Shown here: piece after piece, positions 21,036 through 31,062 of the stretch
Layout: every line of letters starts with the position of its first letter
Position numbering within the stretch: position 1 is the first letter of the stretch
Assembly (NCBI RefSeq): GCF_025215495.1
Contig: NZ_CP104302.1
Location: 2,294,001-2,358,000 of the forward strand
Source: Mycolicibacterium brumae
GTDB taxonomy: Bacteria > Actinomycetota > Actinomycetes > Mycobacteriales > Mycobacteriaceae
Length of the DNA: 64,000 nt
Direction: 5' to 3'
The notes under the pieces: generated by a model
Told to the model about the DNA's origin: nothing
Seen by the model: the letters and a program-made list of their open reading frames with translations, nothing else
The model's database searches: none
Made by a program: the position numbers and the translations under genes

Positions 21036-23554
21036 GGCAGCACCCGCGACTGGTTCGGCCCCCACAGCGGCTGCATGGCGCCGGGCAGCGAGAGTTGTGT
21101 TGCGGCAAGCAGATCCGAGAGATCGCGCAGGCCGGAGTTGACGGCGTCGAGCAATCCGGCCAGCGCGGCGCGGCGGCGCCCGTCGGCGTCGACGGCCTCC
21201 AGGTCGTCGGTGTCCAGCCTGCGCAGCCGGATCACCATCTCGTCGACCAGCCGTTCCGGCCGGGTCGCCCCGGTCGCGCCGGGCAGGCTGCGCAGCCGCC
21301 GCCGCAGCCGCTCCAGTTGGAAGACCATCGACCGCGGATTGTCCTCGTCGAACAGCAGCAGGTCGGCCATCGCGGCCACACTGATCTGGCCGAGGGTGCG
21401 CCGCCGATAGGTGATGGCGGATTCGCACACCGTCAGCACCGCTTCGGCCACCACCTGCTCGACGGCCGGGTCGGTCACCTCGGTGATGGTCGCGCCCAGC
21501 AGCACCGCCAGGTTCTGGCCGCGCTCGATGCGCTTGCCGATGTCGTTCATGGTCCAGCCGACGTCGCGGACGGTGGATTCCGCCTGCAACCCGGACAGCG
21601 CCAGCATGCCGGACTGGGTGCGGGCCTGCGCGGTGGCCAGCAGGTGTTCGCCGCGCATCCGGGAGTCCGGCGGGGCGGCGTTGTGCCCCAACGCGTTTCG
21701 CTCGACGCCGGCCAGCACCGTCCAGGTGTCGTTGGACAGCTGGTCACGCACCGAACGGGCGGCCATGCCCAGGCGCAACACCGACTGCGCCATCGATCCG
21801 GGTCGGCTCACGTCGACCGTCAGCGACCACATGGTCGACGGGGCGATGGCGATCTGCTCGGCGGCGTCGCCGTCGGCGCCGGTGTCGGTGCCGGTCAGCA
21901 CGCCGAGCGCCGACAGCAGCACCGGCACACAGCCGCTGGCTGCGATGTCCTGGCGGTGCCGGTATTCGTGATAGCGCTCGCGGGTCACGTTGAGCAACCG
22001 GGCCATCGTCTCGGCGCGCTCGGCGTAGCGGCCGGTCCAGTACAGATCCGAGAGCACGCGCGGGGAGCTGACGCCGACCGCGGGCAGCGGCGCCGCCGCC
22101 GGCAGCTCCACCGGGGCGGACCCGGCCGCACTCTGCGCCCGGCTGGCCGGGACCACCCAGATATCCTTGGCGGCAACGTTTTTCACGCCCTGCTCGCCTA
22201 CGCTGATGACCGCGCCGAGACCGCCGATCATCGGGGTGTAGCCGCTGCGCTGGGACACCGTGAACAGCCGCATCCCGACGGCGGCCGAACGCAGCGGGCC
22301 CGGGTCGATGGCCGTCGGCGCTCTGGAGTACTGCGGCAGTTCCTGGCCCACCCACTGCCACGGCGCGGCCTGGATGCGGGCGGCGAGCTGTTCGCGGCGG
22401 GCGGCGCTCAGCGTGGAGCCGAACACCGGCGGCCCGCCGGTGACCGCGCGCAGCACCAGCGAGTCCAGCCGGGCCAGCAGGTGCGAGCGTTCCCGATCGA
22501 CACCGCCCCAGAACGTCGGCGGCGCGGACAGCAGCGGGGTTTCGCCCAGCAGGGTGCGGGCCAGCTCCGGCAGGAAGCGCGCCACGCCCGGGCTTTCCAA
22601 CACGCCGCTGCCCAACGGGTTGACCACGGTGACCGCGCCGCGGCGGGCGACCTCGGTCAGACCGACGACTCCGAGCCGGGAGTCTGCGCGCAGGTCCAGC
22701 GGGTCGGCGTAGTCGGCGTCGACGCGGCGCAGCACCACGTCCACGCGTTTGAGGGTGCCCAGCGAACGCATCCACAACGCGCCATCGCGCACCATCAGAT
22801 CGTCGCTCTCGACCAGCGGGAACCCCAGCGCGGAGGCGAGGTAGGCCTGGTCGAACGCGGTCGCCGAGCCGATGCCGGGACTGAGCACCACCACGAACGG
22901 GTCTTCGGCGGATTCCGGGGCGGCGTCGATCAGCGAGAGCCGCAGCGCGGTGGCGAACGGCGACACCGGCCGCGGCGCGATCCGCTCGTAGGCCACCGGC
23001 CCGGCGTGCGCGACGACCCGGCGGTCGGCCATCGCGTAGCCGGCCCCCGACGGCGCCTGGGTCCAGTCCGCGTGCACGGTGAACTCCCCGGACGCCGCAC
23101 GGGTGACGTCGGCGGCGTAAGTGAAGAGTTGATGCCGGCCCGGCACCGTGATACCGCGGGCGGGCCGCAGGTAGCCGGGGTGGGCGAAGACCAACTGCGG
23201 GGGCAGCACCCCGCTGGTCAGCGCGCGTTGCGGGCCGTACAGGTCCGTCAGCAGCGCGTCGAGCAGCCGGCAGCGCTGCAACAGACCCGCCTCCAGGGTC
23301 TCCCACTCGGGCGCCGAGACCAGCAGCGGCACGCCGTCCAGGCGCCAGGCGAGGGCGCCGCCGTCGGGGGCTCCGGCGGTGATGCCGTTGTAGTCGACGA
23401 GTTCGGCGACTTCGTTGCGCAGCCGCTGCAGACCGGGGTCACCGGCTTCGTCGAGCACCTCGGCCAGCGCGGTCCAGGCCGGTGACGACGCCGGATGCGG
23501 GTCCTGGCCGGACTCCGGCCCGACGGGCATGCCGACGGCGGACGCGACAGCCAT
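21032..23554 (-). CDS. Circularly permuted ATP-grasp / alpha-E fusion protein
   Basis: 840 residues. The N-terminal half (about 30-460) matches the circularly permuted ATP-grasp family: LVDYNGITAGAPDG, GPQRALTSGVLPPQLVFAHPGYLR, VVLSPGIGSATAFDQAYLA, VVNPLGSGVLESPG. From about residue 515 (RVLSDLYWTGRYAERAETMA) the alpha-E helical domain follows, with TMNDIGKRIERGQNLAVLLG. The two are separate genes in many bacteria and are fused here. Predicted to form peptide or amide bonds using ATP. ATG 23554 has GAGG five bases upstream; ATG 23581 gives 9 more residues but no clear ribosome-binding site. Confidence 0.88.
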   Translation of the reverse strand: MAVASAVGMPVGPESGQDPHPASSPAWTALAEVLDEAGDPGLQRLRNEVAELVDYNGITAGAPDGGALAWRLDGVPLLVSAPEWETLEAGLLQRCRLLDALLTDLYGPQRALTSGVLPPQLVFAHPGYLRPARGITVPGRHQLFTYAADVTRAASGEFTVHADWTQAPSGAGYAMADRRVVAHAGPVAYERIAPRPVSPFATALRLSLIDAAPESAEDPFVVVLSPGIGSATAFDQAYLASALGFPLVESDDLMVRDGALWMRSLGTLKRVDVVLRRVDADYADPLDLRADSRLGVVGLTEVARRGAVTVVNPLGSGVLESPGVARFLPELARTLLGETPLLSAPPTFWGGVDRERSHLLARLDSLVLRAVTGGPPVFGSTLSAARREQLAARIQAAPWQWVGQELPQYSRAPTAIDPGPLRSAAVGMRLFTVSQRSGYTPMIGGLGAVISVGEQGVKNVAAKDIWVVPASRAQSAAGSAPVELPAAAPLPAVGVSSPRVLSDLYWTGRYAERAETMARLLNVTRERYHEYRHRQDIAASGCVPVLLSALGVLTGTDTGADGDAAEQIAIAPSTMWSLTVDVSRPGSMAQSVLRLGMAARSVRDQLSNDTWTVLAGVERNALGHNAAPPDSRMRGEHLLATAQARTQSGMLALSGLQAESTVRDVGWTMNDIGKRIERGQNLAVLLGATITEVTDPAVEQVVAEAVLTVCESAITYRRRTLGQISVAAMADLLLFDEDNPRSMVFQLERLRRRLRSLPGATGATRPERLVDEMVIRLRRLDTDDLEAVDADGRRRAALAGLLDAVNSGLRDLSDLLAATQLSLPGAMQPLWGPNQSRVLP

Positions 23555-23591
23555 CAGCACCTCATTCCGCTCGACGAACATTCCGGATTGC

Positions 23592-26500
23592 TCAGCGCAA
23601 CACGGTACGGACCCGGCGAAGGTCCAGGATGCCCGGCGCCCCCACATCGGTGGCCGCGCGGGCCTGCGTCTCCCGCAGCGCGGCCAGATCGATCTTGCCG
23701 GGGGTGAAGCCGGTGGCCTCGAAGCGCCGGCCGCGACGGGATTCGGCCTCCACCGCGTTGACCGGCGGGTGGTCGTAGGCGCGCCCTCCGGGATGCGCGA
23801 CGTGGTAGGTGCAGCCGCCGCGCGCCATGCCGGCCGCGAGGTCCACCAGTTCGAAACGCAACGGTGAGTCGACGGTGATGGTGGGGTGCAGCGCGCTCGG
23901 CGGCTGCCAGGCCCGGAACCGGACGCCGCCGACCTGGATGTCGGGATTGTCGGTGGCCAGCAACGGGATGGGGTGGCCGTTGCAGGTCAGCGCGTAGCGG
24001 CCCCGGTCGGCGCCGATCAGCCGGACCTGGATGCGCTCCACCGACGAGTCGACGTAGCGGGCGGCCCCGCCGGCGGTGGACTCCTCGCCCAGGGTGTTCC
24101 ACGGTTCGATGGCGCCTCGGAGTTCGATCTCCACCCCGTCGAACACCGCGGCGCCGATCCGCGGGAAACGAAACTCGGTGAACGGGTCCAGCCAGCTGGT
24201 GTCGAAGTCGATGCCGGCGTCGCGCAGGTCGGCGGCGACGGCGGCGATGTCCTGAATCAGGAAGTGCGGCAACAGGTATCGGCCGTGCAGGTTCGCGCCA
24301 TGCCGGATCAGCGGGGCGCGCAGCGGGGTTTCCCAGAACCAGGCGACCAGGCAGCGCACCAGCAGCGACTGCACCATCGCCATCTGGAAGTGCGGCGGCA
24401 TCTCGAAGCCGCGCAGTTCCAGCAGGCCCAGCCGGCCGCGGGCGTGGTCGGGGCTGTAGAGCTTGTCGATGCAGAACTCGGCGCGGTGGGTGTTTCCGGT
24501 CAGGTCGGTGAGCAGGTGCCGCAGCGCCCGGTCGGTGACCCAGGCGGCTGGAGTTCCGGATTCGGACAGCCGGGCGATCTCGGCGAACGCGATCTCCAGC
24601 TCGTAGAGCGCCGAGTCCCGGCCCTCGTCGACGCGCGGCGCCTGCGAGGTGGCGCCGACGAACCGGCCGGAGAACAGATACGACAGCGCCGGGTGGCGCT
24701 GCCAGTAGGTCAGCATGGACACCAGCAGGTCGGGGCGACGCAGCAGCGGCGAATCCGCCGGGGTGGGACCGCCCAGGGTGATGTGGTTGCCGCCGCCGGT
24801 GCCGCCGTGTCCGCCGTCGAGGTCGAAACTCTCGGTGGACAGTCGGGCCAGCCGGGCCTGTTCGTAGAGCGTCTCCAGCTGGCCGAGCTGCTCGCTGAAG
24901 CTGGTGGTCGGCGCGACGTTCACCTCGATCACCCCCGGATCGGGGGTGACCGACATCGAGGTCAGCCGCGGGTCCGGCGGCGGGCCGTAGCCCTCGATGA
25001 TCACCGGCGTTCCGATGGCCGCGGCGGCGTCCTCGATGCGGGCGATCAGCTCGGCGAAGTGGTCGAAGGCGTCCAGCGGCGGCAGGAACACGTACAGCAG
25101 CTCGCCGGCGGCGTCGGAGCGGATCTGGGCGACCAGCGCGGTGGTGGGGGCGCCGTCGGCGTCGACCACGACGGCGTGGCCCTGCCGGGGTTGTGGCGCC
25201 GGCGGGTCGGCGAGCACGTCGGCGTGCGCCTCCGGGCGGGGCGGGGTCCAGCTGATGGCGTCCAGCGGCAGCCGCAGCCCGGCCGGCGAATTGCCGGGGG
25301 TCAGCACCACCCGGCCGCGGCGCAGCCGCCAGTCGGCGCTGGCCCAGCCGGCGTCGTCGTCGGCGCGGTGCAACGGCAGCAGGAACGCGGCCGGTTCGGC
25401 GACGGTGGCGTCCAGGGCCGCGAGCAGCGCGGCGCGCGCCGCGGGGCCGTCCTCGGCCAGGTCCTCTTCGGCGTCGACAGCCGGGCCGTCGGGCGCCCGG
25501 ACCGCGGCGGCCAGCCTGGCCAGCGGATCCTCGAATGCCGGGCGGACCTGTGTCTCCGGCAGCCCGAGCCCGTCGGCGATGACCGCCAGCAGCCGCTGCG
25601 GAGCGCGGGCGGGGACCGTCGCCGGCGTGTGCCGGGCGCCCGGGGCCGGGGTGGGCCACGGGTCGGCGAGCAGGCCCGGGTCGCGCCACAGCGGGGTCCC
25701 GTCGGCGCGCCAGTGCAGCCCGATCTGCCAGCGCGGCAGCGGCTCGCCCGGGTACCACTTGCCCTGATTGCGCTGCACCAGGCCGCCGGGCGCCCAGACC
25801 CGCTTGAGCCGGTCCGCCAGCGCCGAGGCCAGTTGCCGCTTATGCGGGCCGTCGGGTTCGGTGAGCCACTCCGGATCGGTCTGGTTGTCGATGGACACGA
25901 AGGTCGGCTCGCCGCCCATCGACAGCCGGACGTCGGCGCCGGCCAGCCGGCGGTCGACGCGCTCCCCCAGGTCGACGACGGCGGCCCACGCCGACTCGGT
26001 GTAGGGCAACGTGACGCGCGGGTCCTCGTGCACCCGGGTGACGATGTTGGCGAAGTCCAGGGTGGTCTCGGCGATGCCGGTGGCCCCGGTGATCGGCGCG
26101 GCCGACGACGGGTGCGGGGTCGCCGCCAGCGGGATGTGGCCCTCCCCGGCGAACAGCCCGGAGGTGGGGTCCATCCCGATCCAGCCCGCGCCGGGGATGT
26201 ACACCTCGGTCCAGGCGTGCAGGTCGGTGAAGTCCGCGCTGGGGCCCGACGGGCCGTCCAGCGCCGGCACGTCGGAGGCCAGCTGCACCAGGTAGCCGGA
26301 GACGAACCGGGCGGCCAGCCCCAACTGCCGCAGCACCGACACCAGCAGCCAGGCGGAGTCCCGGCAGGAGCCGATGCCGGTGCGCAGCGTGTGGTCGGGG
26401 GTCTGCACCCCGGCTTCCATCCGCACGCTGTAGCCGATGTCGGCGTTGACGGCCTGGTTCAGCATGACCAGGTAGTCGATGGTCGCGGTCTGCGGCGGGG

Positions 26501-26933
26501 CCGCGAAGTTGCGCACCCATTCGGTGACCAGCGGGCCGGGGCCGCAGCCGGGCGTCGCCTCGTCCTCGTCCACCGGCCGCAGGTACGGCTTGAGGTCCTC
26601 GGCCAGCGCCGGCGGGTATGTGAACGGGATGTGTTCGGCGTATTCCTCGATGAAGAAGTCGAACGGGTTGATCACCTTCAGATCGGCGATCAGGCCGACG
26701 GTGATGGTCAGTTCGCGGGCGCGGTTGGGGAACACCAGCCGGGCCGCGAAGTTGCCGAACGCGTCCTGCTGCCAGTTGATGAAATGGTCGGCCGGGGTGA
26801 CGGTCAGCGAGTAGGCCTCGATCGGGGTTCGGCTGTGCGGCGCCGGCCGCAGCCGCACCACGTGCGGATGGATCTCCACCAGTCTGTCGAAGGCGTAGCT
26901 GGTGCGATGTTCCAGCGCCACTTTGATGCCCAC
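23592..26933 (-). CDS. Transglutaminase-DUF2126 fusion protein
   Basis: 1113 residues from GTG 26933 ([20 protein letters not shown]). Residues 1-300 form a transglutaminase-like domain with Cys190 in [13 protein letters not shown], His239 in LHAWTEVYI and Asp255 in [10 protein letters not shown]. From about 335 ([19 protein letters not shown]) DUF2126 begins, with ERSGKWYPGE-like [40 protein letters not shown] and [20 protein letters not shown]. It is the first gene of a four-gene operon with the ATP-grasp/alpha-E protein, a second transglutaminase and a zinc peptidase. Function is not established; the linkage predicts peptide ligation and remodelling. Confidence 0.9.
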   Translation of the reverse strand: MGIKVALEHRTSYAFDRLVEIHPHVVRLRPAPHSRTPIEAYSLTVTPADHFINWQQDAFGNFAARLVFPNRARELTITVGLIADLKVINPFDFFIEEYAEHIPFTYPPALAEDLKPYLRPVDEDEATPGCGPGPLVTEWVRNFAAPPQTATIDYLVMLNQAVNADIGYSVRMEAGVQTPDHTLRTGIGSCRDSAWLLVSVLRQLGLAARFVSGYLVQLASDVPALDGPSGPSADFTDLHAWTEVYIPGAGWIGMDPTSGLFAGEGHIPLAATPHPSSAAPITGATGIAETTLDFANIVTRVHEDPRVTLPYTESAWAAVVDLGERVDRRLAGADVRLSMGGEPTFVSIDNQTDPEWLTEPDGPHKRQLASALADRLKRVWAPGGLVQRNQGKWYPGEPLPRWQIGLHWRADGTPLWRDPGLLADPWPTPAPGARHTPATVPARAPQRLLAVIADGLGLPETQVRPAFEDPLARLAAAVRAPDGPAVDAEEDLAEDGPAARAALLAALDATVAEPAAFLLPLHRADDDAGWASADWRLRRGRVVLTPGNSPAGLRLPLDAISWTPPRPEAHADVLADPPAPQPRQGHAVVVDADGAPTTALVAQIRSDAAGELLYVFLPPLDAFDHFAELIARIEDAAAAIGTPVIIEGYGPPPDPRLTSMSVTPDPGVIEVNVAPTTSFSEQLGQLETLYEQARLARLSTESFDLDGGHGGTGGGNHITLGGPTPADSPLLRRPDLLVSMLTYWQRHPALSYLFSGRFVGATSQAPRVDEGRDSALYELEIAFAEIARLSESGTPAAWVTDRALRHLLTDLTGNTHRAEFCIDKLYSPDHARGRLGLLELRGFEMPPHFQMAMVQSLLVRCLVAWFWETPLRAPLIRHGANLHGRYLLPHFLIQDIAAVAADLRDAGIDFDTSWLDPFTEFRFPRIGAAVFDGVEIELRGAIEPWNTLGEESTAGGAARYVDSSVERIQVRLIGADRGRYALTCNGHPIPLLATDNPDIQVGGVRFRAWQPPSALHPTITVDSPLRFELVDLAAGMARGGCTYHVAHPGGRAYDHPPVNAVEAESRRGRRFEATGFTPGKIDLAALRETQARAATDVGAPGILDLRRVRTVLR

Positions 26934-26970
26934 CCGGGCAATCCCACCACGAACTCCGGTGCCGCGCAGC

Positions 26971-28785
26971 CTAAGACGACGCCGGATTGCCTTCCGCGGG
27001 CTTGGCGTCGGCCGGCTTGGCCAGCTTGGCAGGTTTGGCGTCCAGGCCGGCTTCCTTGCGCTGCGCGGCGGTGATCGGCGCCGGGGCGTCGGTCAACGGG
27101 TCCACGCCGCCGCCGGTCTTCGGGAACGCGATGACCTCGCGGATAGAGTCCTCACCGGCCAGCAGCGCGGTGATCCGGTCCCAGCCGAACGCGATGCCGC
27201 CGTGCGGCGGGGCGCCGTAACTGAACGCCTCCAGCAGGAAGCCGAACTTGTCCCGGGCTTCGTCCGCGTCGATGCCCATCATCGCGAACACCCGCTCCTG
27301 CAGATCCGCGCGGTGGATGCGGATCGAGCCGCCGCCGATCTCGTTGCCGTTGCAGACGATGTCGTAGGCGTCGGCCAGCGCCGATCCGGGGTCGGTGTCG
27401 AAGGTGTCGAGGCTGTCCGGTTTGGGCGAGGTGAACGCGTGGTGCACCGCCGTCCAGGCGCCCGAACCGACGGCGACGTCCCCGGAGGCGGTGGCCTCGT
27501 CGGTGGCCTCGAACAGCGGCCAGTCCACCACCCAGGTCAGCGCCCAGGCGTCCGGGTCGATGAGGTCCAGCCGCTTGGCGATCTCGATGCGCGTGGCGCC
27601 CAGCAGCGCCCGGGCGCTCTTGGCGGTCCCGGCCGCGAAGAAGACGCAGTCCCCCGGCGCGGCGCCGACGTGCGCGGCCAGGCCTTCGCGTTCGGCGTCG
27701 GACAGGTTCTTGGCGACCGGGCCGCCGAGCGTGCCGTCCTCGCCGACCAGCACGTATGCCAGCCCCTTGTGGCCGCGCTGCTTGGCGAACTCCTGCCAGC
27801 CGTCCAGGGTGCGGCGCGGCTGGTCCGCGCCGCCGGGCATCACCACCGCGCCCACGTAGGGCGCCTGGAACACCCGGAACGGGGTGTCGGTGAAGTACTC
27901 GGCGCATTCGACGAGTTCGACGCCGAAGCGCAGGTCCGGTTTGTCGGAGCCAAACCGGCGCATCGCCTCGGCGTAGCCGATCCGCGGCAACGGAAGCTCC
28001 AACTCGACGCCGATGAGGCGCCACAGCGCGGCCAGCACCTGCTCGGAGACGGCGATGACGTCGTCGGCGTCGACGAAGCTCATCTCCATGTCCAACTGGG
28101 TGAATTCCGGCTGCCGGTCGGCGCGGAAATCCTCATCGCGGTAACAGCGCGCGATCTGGTAGTAGCGCTCCATGCCGGCGACCATCAGCAGCTGTTTGAA
28201 CAGCTGCGGACTCTGCGGCAGCGCATAGAACGAGCCGGGCTGCAGCCGCGCGGGCACCAGGAAGTCCCGCGCGCCCTCCGGGGTGGACCGGGTCAGCGTC
28301 GGGGTCTCGATCTCGACGAAATCGTGGGCGTCGAGCACCGCCCGGGCGGCCGCGTTGACCTTGGAGCGCAGCCGCAGCGCCTTGCCGGGGCCCTCGCGGC
28401 GCAGGTCCAGGTAGCGGTGCCGCAGCCGGGCCTCCTCGCCGGCGGTCTCGTCCAGCTGGAACGGCAGCGGCGCGCTTTCGCCGAGCACCGTCAGCTCGGT
28501 CGCGTTGACCTCGATCTCGCCGGTCGGGATGTCGGGGTTGGCGTTGCCCTCGGGCCGGACCTCGACGACACCGGTCACGCTGACGCAGAATTCGGCGCGC
28601 AGCCGGTGGGCCTGTTCCAGCACGCCGGCGTCGCGGAACACCACCTGGGCGACCCCGGACGCGTCGCGCAAATCGATGAAGATGACGCCGCCGTGATCGC
28701 GCCGGCGGGCCACCCACCCGGCGAGGGTGACGGTCGTCCCGGCGTCGGTCGGGCGCAGGGATCCGGCGCGGTGGCTGCGCAGCAC
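26971..28785 (-). CDS. aspS: Aspartyl-tRNA synthetase
   Basis: 604-residue bacterial class IIb enzyme. It has an N-terminal OB-fold anticodon domain ([21 protein letters not shown]), motif 1 ([21 protein letters not shown]), motif 2 ([20 protein letters not shown]), the GAD insertion, and motif 3 ([15 protein letters not shown]). A low-complexity Ala/Lys/Pro tail ([18 protein letters not shown]) follows. GTG 28785 has AGGAG upstream. Mycobacterial AspRS is known to be non-discriminating and relies on GatCAB, but that cannot be read from sequence alone. Confidence 0.97.
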   Translation of the reverse strand: MLRSHRAGSLRPTDAGTTVTLAGWVARRRDHGGVIFIDLRDASGVAQVVFRDAGVLEQAHRLRAEFCVSVTGVVEVRPEGNANPDIPTGEIEVNATELTVLGESAPLPFQLDETAGEEARLRHRYLDLRREGPGKALRLRSKVNAAARAVLDAHDFVEIETPTLTRSTPEGARDFLVPARLQPGSFYALPQSPQLFKQLLMVAGMERYYQIARCYRDEDFRADRQPEFTQLDMEMSFVDADDVIAVSEQVLAALWRLIGVELELPLPRIGYAEAMRRFGSDKPDLRFGVELVECAEYFTDTPFRVFQAPYVGAVVMPGGADQPRRTLDGWQEFAKQRGHKGLAYVLVGEDGTLGGPVAKNLSDAEREGLAAHVGAAPGDCVFFAAGTAKSARALLGATRIEIAKRLDLIDPDAWALTWVVDWPLFEATDEATASGDVAVGSGAWTAVHHAFTSPKPDSLDTFDTDPGSALADAYDIVCNGNEIGGGSIRIHRADLQERVFAMMGIDADEARDKFGFLLEAFSYGAPPHGGIAFGWDRITALLAGEDSIREVIAFPKTGGGVDPLTDAPAPITAAQRKEAGLDAKPAKLAKPADAKPAEGNPASS

Positions 28786-28822
28786 AACAACTCCTGGTGT
28801 TCACGGGATGGGGCGGCTCAAC

Positions 28823-28828
28823 AGTCTA
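28823..28828 (-). promoter_or_regulatory. -10 box of aspS
   Basis: On the minus strand TAGACT (within TATAGACT) fits the TANNNT -10 consensus and lies 38 bases before the aspS GTG, leaving a short leader with AGGAG. Confidence 0.45.
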
Positions 28829-28901
28829 TAGATGCCCGCGGCGTGTGGGATTCTGGTGGGATCACTGTGTTCGGCGACAGCGCCGACGAGACGGAGGCGC
28901 G

Positions 28902-29789
28902 ATGACCTTCAACGAGGGCATACGGATCGACACCAGCACCACCTCGGCCAGCGGCGGCCGGGGCGGCGGGCGCGGGATCGCCGTCGGCGGTGTCGGCGGT
29001 CTGGTGATCGTGCTGCTGGCGCTGTTCTTCGGCATCAACCCCGCGGATCTGACCGGCGACGGCGATCCGGCGGCGCCGGGCGCCCAGCAGAACGCCCCGG
29101 AGTTCGAGCACTGCAAGACCGGCGCGGACGCCAACAAGTACGTCGAGTGCCGGGTGATCGCGACCGGCAACTCCGTCGACCAGGTGTGGACCAGCCTGCT
29201 GCCCGGCTACCAGCGCCCGCAGCTGCGACTGTTCAGCAATGTCGTCGACACCCGCTGCGGCCAGGCCACCAGCGACGTCGGCCCGTTCTACTGCCCGGCC
29301 GACCAGACGGTGTACATCGACACCAGCTTCTACCAGGTGCTCGTCGACCAGTTCGGCTCCAGCGGTGGGCCGTTGGCGCAGGAGTACGTGATCGCCCACG
29401 AGTACGGCCACCACGTGCAGAACCTGCTCGGCGACATCGGCAAGGCCCAGCAGGGGGTGCAGGGCGCGCAGGGCAACAGCGTGCGCACCGAGCTGCAGGC
29501 CGACTGCTACGCCGGAGTGTGGGCGCATCACGCCTCGGTCACCCAGGCGCCGGGCAGCGACAAGCCGTACCTGGAGCCGCTGACCGACAAGGACATCGCC
29601 GACGCGTTGTCGGCGGCCTCAGCCGTCGGCGACGACCGGATCCAGGAGGCGGCCACCGGCCGGGTGAACCCCGAATCCTGGACGCACGGCTCCTCCGAGC
29701 AGCGTCAGCACTGGTTCACCGTGGGTTACCAGACCGGTGACTACAAGCGCTGCGACACCTACAACGCCCGCGATCTCGATAACGGCTAG
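28902..29789 (+). CDS. Membrane-anchored neutral zinc metallopeptidase (YpfJ family)
   Basis: 295 residues. After a short Gly-rich cytoplasmic stretch there is one TM helix at about residues 26-45 (IAVGGVGGLVIVLLALFFGI), then an extracellular peptidase domain with zinc motif HEYGHH (in EYVIAHEYGHHVQNLLGD), the distal ELQADCYAGVWAHHA providing the third ligand, and cysteine pairs likely disulfide-bonded. The family is putative neutral zinc metallopeptidase; Rv2575 is the M. tuberculosis counterpart from memory. ATG 28902 has GGAGG at about 28893. It is divergent from aspS. Confidence 0.93.
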   Translation: MTFNEGIRIDTSTTSASGGRGGGRGIAVGGVGGLVIVLLALFFGINPADLTGDGDPAAPGAQQNAPEFEHCKTGADANKYVECRVIATGNSVDQVWTSLLPGYQRPQLRLFSNVVDTRCGQATSDVGPFYCPADQTVYIDTSFYQVLVDQFGSSGGPLAQEYVIAHEYGHHVQNLLGDIGKAQQGVQGAQGNSVRTELQADCYAGVWAHHASVTQAPGSDKPYLEPLTDKDIADALSAASAVGDDRIQEAATGRVNPESWTHGSSEQRQHWFTVGYQTGDYKRCDTYNARDLDNG

Positions 29790-29800
29790 GCGTGTGGATG

Positions 29801-29824
29801 GCCTAGACCCGCTGCGGGCTAGGC
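29801..29824. terminator. Bidirectional stem-loop terminator
   Basis: GCCTAG (29801-29806) pairs with CTAGGC (29819-29824), and CCC pairs with GGG inside across a single bulged A. It lies between the convergent peptidase gene and the secreted-protein gene and contains the latter's stop codon. Confidence 0.6.
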
Positions 29825-30445
29825 CGGGGGCGCTTCCTGCAGCGCGTCGGCGACGGCCTCGGCCTCGCGAACGGCGGCTTCGGTGTCCTGCTCGACGATG
29901 GCTTCCTCTTGGGCCTCGGCCTCCGGGCCGGTCAGCGGCGCCTCGGCCGGCGGGTTCTCTGCCGGCGCGGCGTCAGCCGGCGGAACCTCGGCGGCCGGCT
30001 CCTGCGCCGGAGCGGCGCCCGGAACCCAGCCGGCCACCTGGCAGCGCGGGTTGTACAGGTCGGTCGCCTTGCTGACCTGCTGGCCGTCGACGGCGATCTC
30101 GCAGGTCGGGTTCGGCGCGCCGCGGCCACCGTGCTGGGTGCTGCTGACGGTCATGATCGCCTGGTTCGGGTCGTCCAGGGTGACGGTGACGGTCCACGGG
30201 GCGCCGCCGGCGATCGGGATGGTCTCGTTCTTCCAGTACAGGTCGGGATCGGCGTTCTCGGCGGCCTGGTTGGGCGAGTTCGCGATCCGGTAGTAGACGT
30301 TGTAGTTGTAGTCACCGCCGTAGAGCGTGTAGGTGACCTGGTGGCCGGGCTCGGCCTGCGCGATGGCCGGGCTCACTGCGATTGCTCCGGCGGCCAGCAG
30401 AATGGCCGCCCCTGCGGTGGTAGTCGATTTCGCCATGTCCCTCAT
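29819..30445 (-). CDS. Secreted protein with MmpS-like beta domain and acidic Pro/Ala-rich tail
   Basis: 208 residues beginning MRDMAKSTTTAGAAILLAAG, with a signal peptide cleavable after AIAQA. The mature domain (YTLYGGDYNYNVYYRIANSP to NPRCQVAGW) has the DxxWKNETIP...APWTVTVTL and CEIAVDGQQVSKAT...C pattern that recalls the MmpS C-terminal beta fold, with two cysteines likely disulfide-linked; this is an inference. The last 70 residues are Pro/Ala/Glu-rich and end QEAPPA. The start could also be ATG 30436. Corresponds to Rv2576c by position. Confidence 0.75.
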   Translation of the reverse strand: MRDMAKSTTTAGAAILLAAGAIAVSPAIAQAEPGHQVTYTLYGGDYNYNVYYRIANSPNQAAENADPDLYWKNETIPIAGGAPWTVTVTLDDPNQAIMTVSSTQHGGRGAPNPTCEIAVDGQQVSKATDLYNPRCQVAGWVPGAAPAQEPAAEVPPADAAPAENPPAEAPLTGPEAEAQEEAIVEQDTEAAVREAEAVADALQEAPPA

Positions 30446-30507
30446 ATCTGGTGACGCTACCGAACTGTTACATACTGCACATGGCGGCCTTGTGAGAGGC
30501 TGCATTC

Positions 30508-31062
30508 ATGTCGACGGCCTCCAAACCAGCTTCCGGCCCCGCCGAACCCACCGTCCTGGTCGACACCGGCGGCCTGGTGGTCACCGACGACGGGCGCAAA
30601 GTCGTGCTGATCGACCGGCGCACCGGATTGGCGAGCATCGCCAACGTCGTTCTCCCCGCGGTGGCGATCGCCGCCTTGATCTTCGGCATCACCACCCTCA
30701 CCCGCGGTCAGCTCCCCGGCTGGCTGGGCTACGCCGCGCTGGCCGTCGCGGCGCTCGCCGGTTACGGCGCATTCCGGTCCATCAGCACGTTCCGGGCCCG
30801 CCGCGCCGCGCCGCTGCGGGAAGGCCGCACCGTCGCGGTGCTGGATCGCCGACTCAATCTGTTCAGCTACGCCGGCGGCGCGATCACCGCCCTGGACCAG
30901 GTGCACTTCGAGCGGCGCGCGCAGTTGACGTCGACCACCGCCAAACTGGTCGCGGTCACCCCGGGCGGGCGCAAGGTGATCAAGCGCGGCTATCGCCTCG
31001 ACGGCGGCATCGGCAAGGTCGACGAACTGCTCAACGCCGTCGCCCGGGGCGGCCAGGAGTGA
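30508..31062 (+). CDS. Two-TM membrane protein of unknown function
   Basis: 184 residues starting MSTASKPASGPAEPTVLVDT. Two adjacent TM helices lie at about residues 43-61 (ASIANVVLPAVAIAALIFG) and 71-88 (WLGYAALAVAALAGYGAF), forming a hairpin, with a cytoplasmic C-terminal domain having beta character (GRTVAVLDRRLNLFSYAGG). This resembles small PH-like or RDD-less membrane proteins but I recognise no named family. A GAGAGG site precedes ATG 30508. Its stop overlaps the next gene's start (GTGA), so it is coupled to the flavoprotein gene. Confidence 0.75.
   Translation: MSTASKPASGPAEPTVLVDTGGLVVTDDGRKVVLIDRRTGLASIANVVLPAVAIAALIFGITTLTRGQLPGWLGYAALAVAALAGYGAFRSISTFRARRAAPLREGRTVAVLDRRLNLFSYAGGAITALDQVHFERRAQLTSTTAKLVAVTPGGRKVIKRGYRLDGGIGKVDELLNAVARGGQE

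Noticed and set aside
19166..26933. Anbu-type proteasome-related cluster
   Set aside because: ATP-grasp/alpha-E/transglutaminase genes can accompany an Anbu peptidase, but no NTN-hydrolase gene is present here.
23886..27074. 1062-codon plus-strand ORF opposite the DUF2126 gene
   Set aside because: Low-complexity Gly/Arg/Val/Asp translation and complete overlap with a well-supported gene; typical third-position GC artefact.
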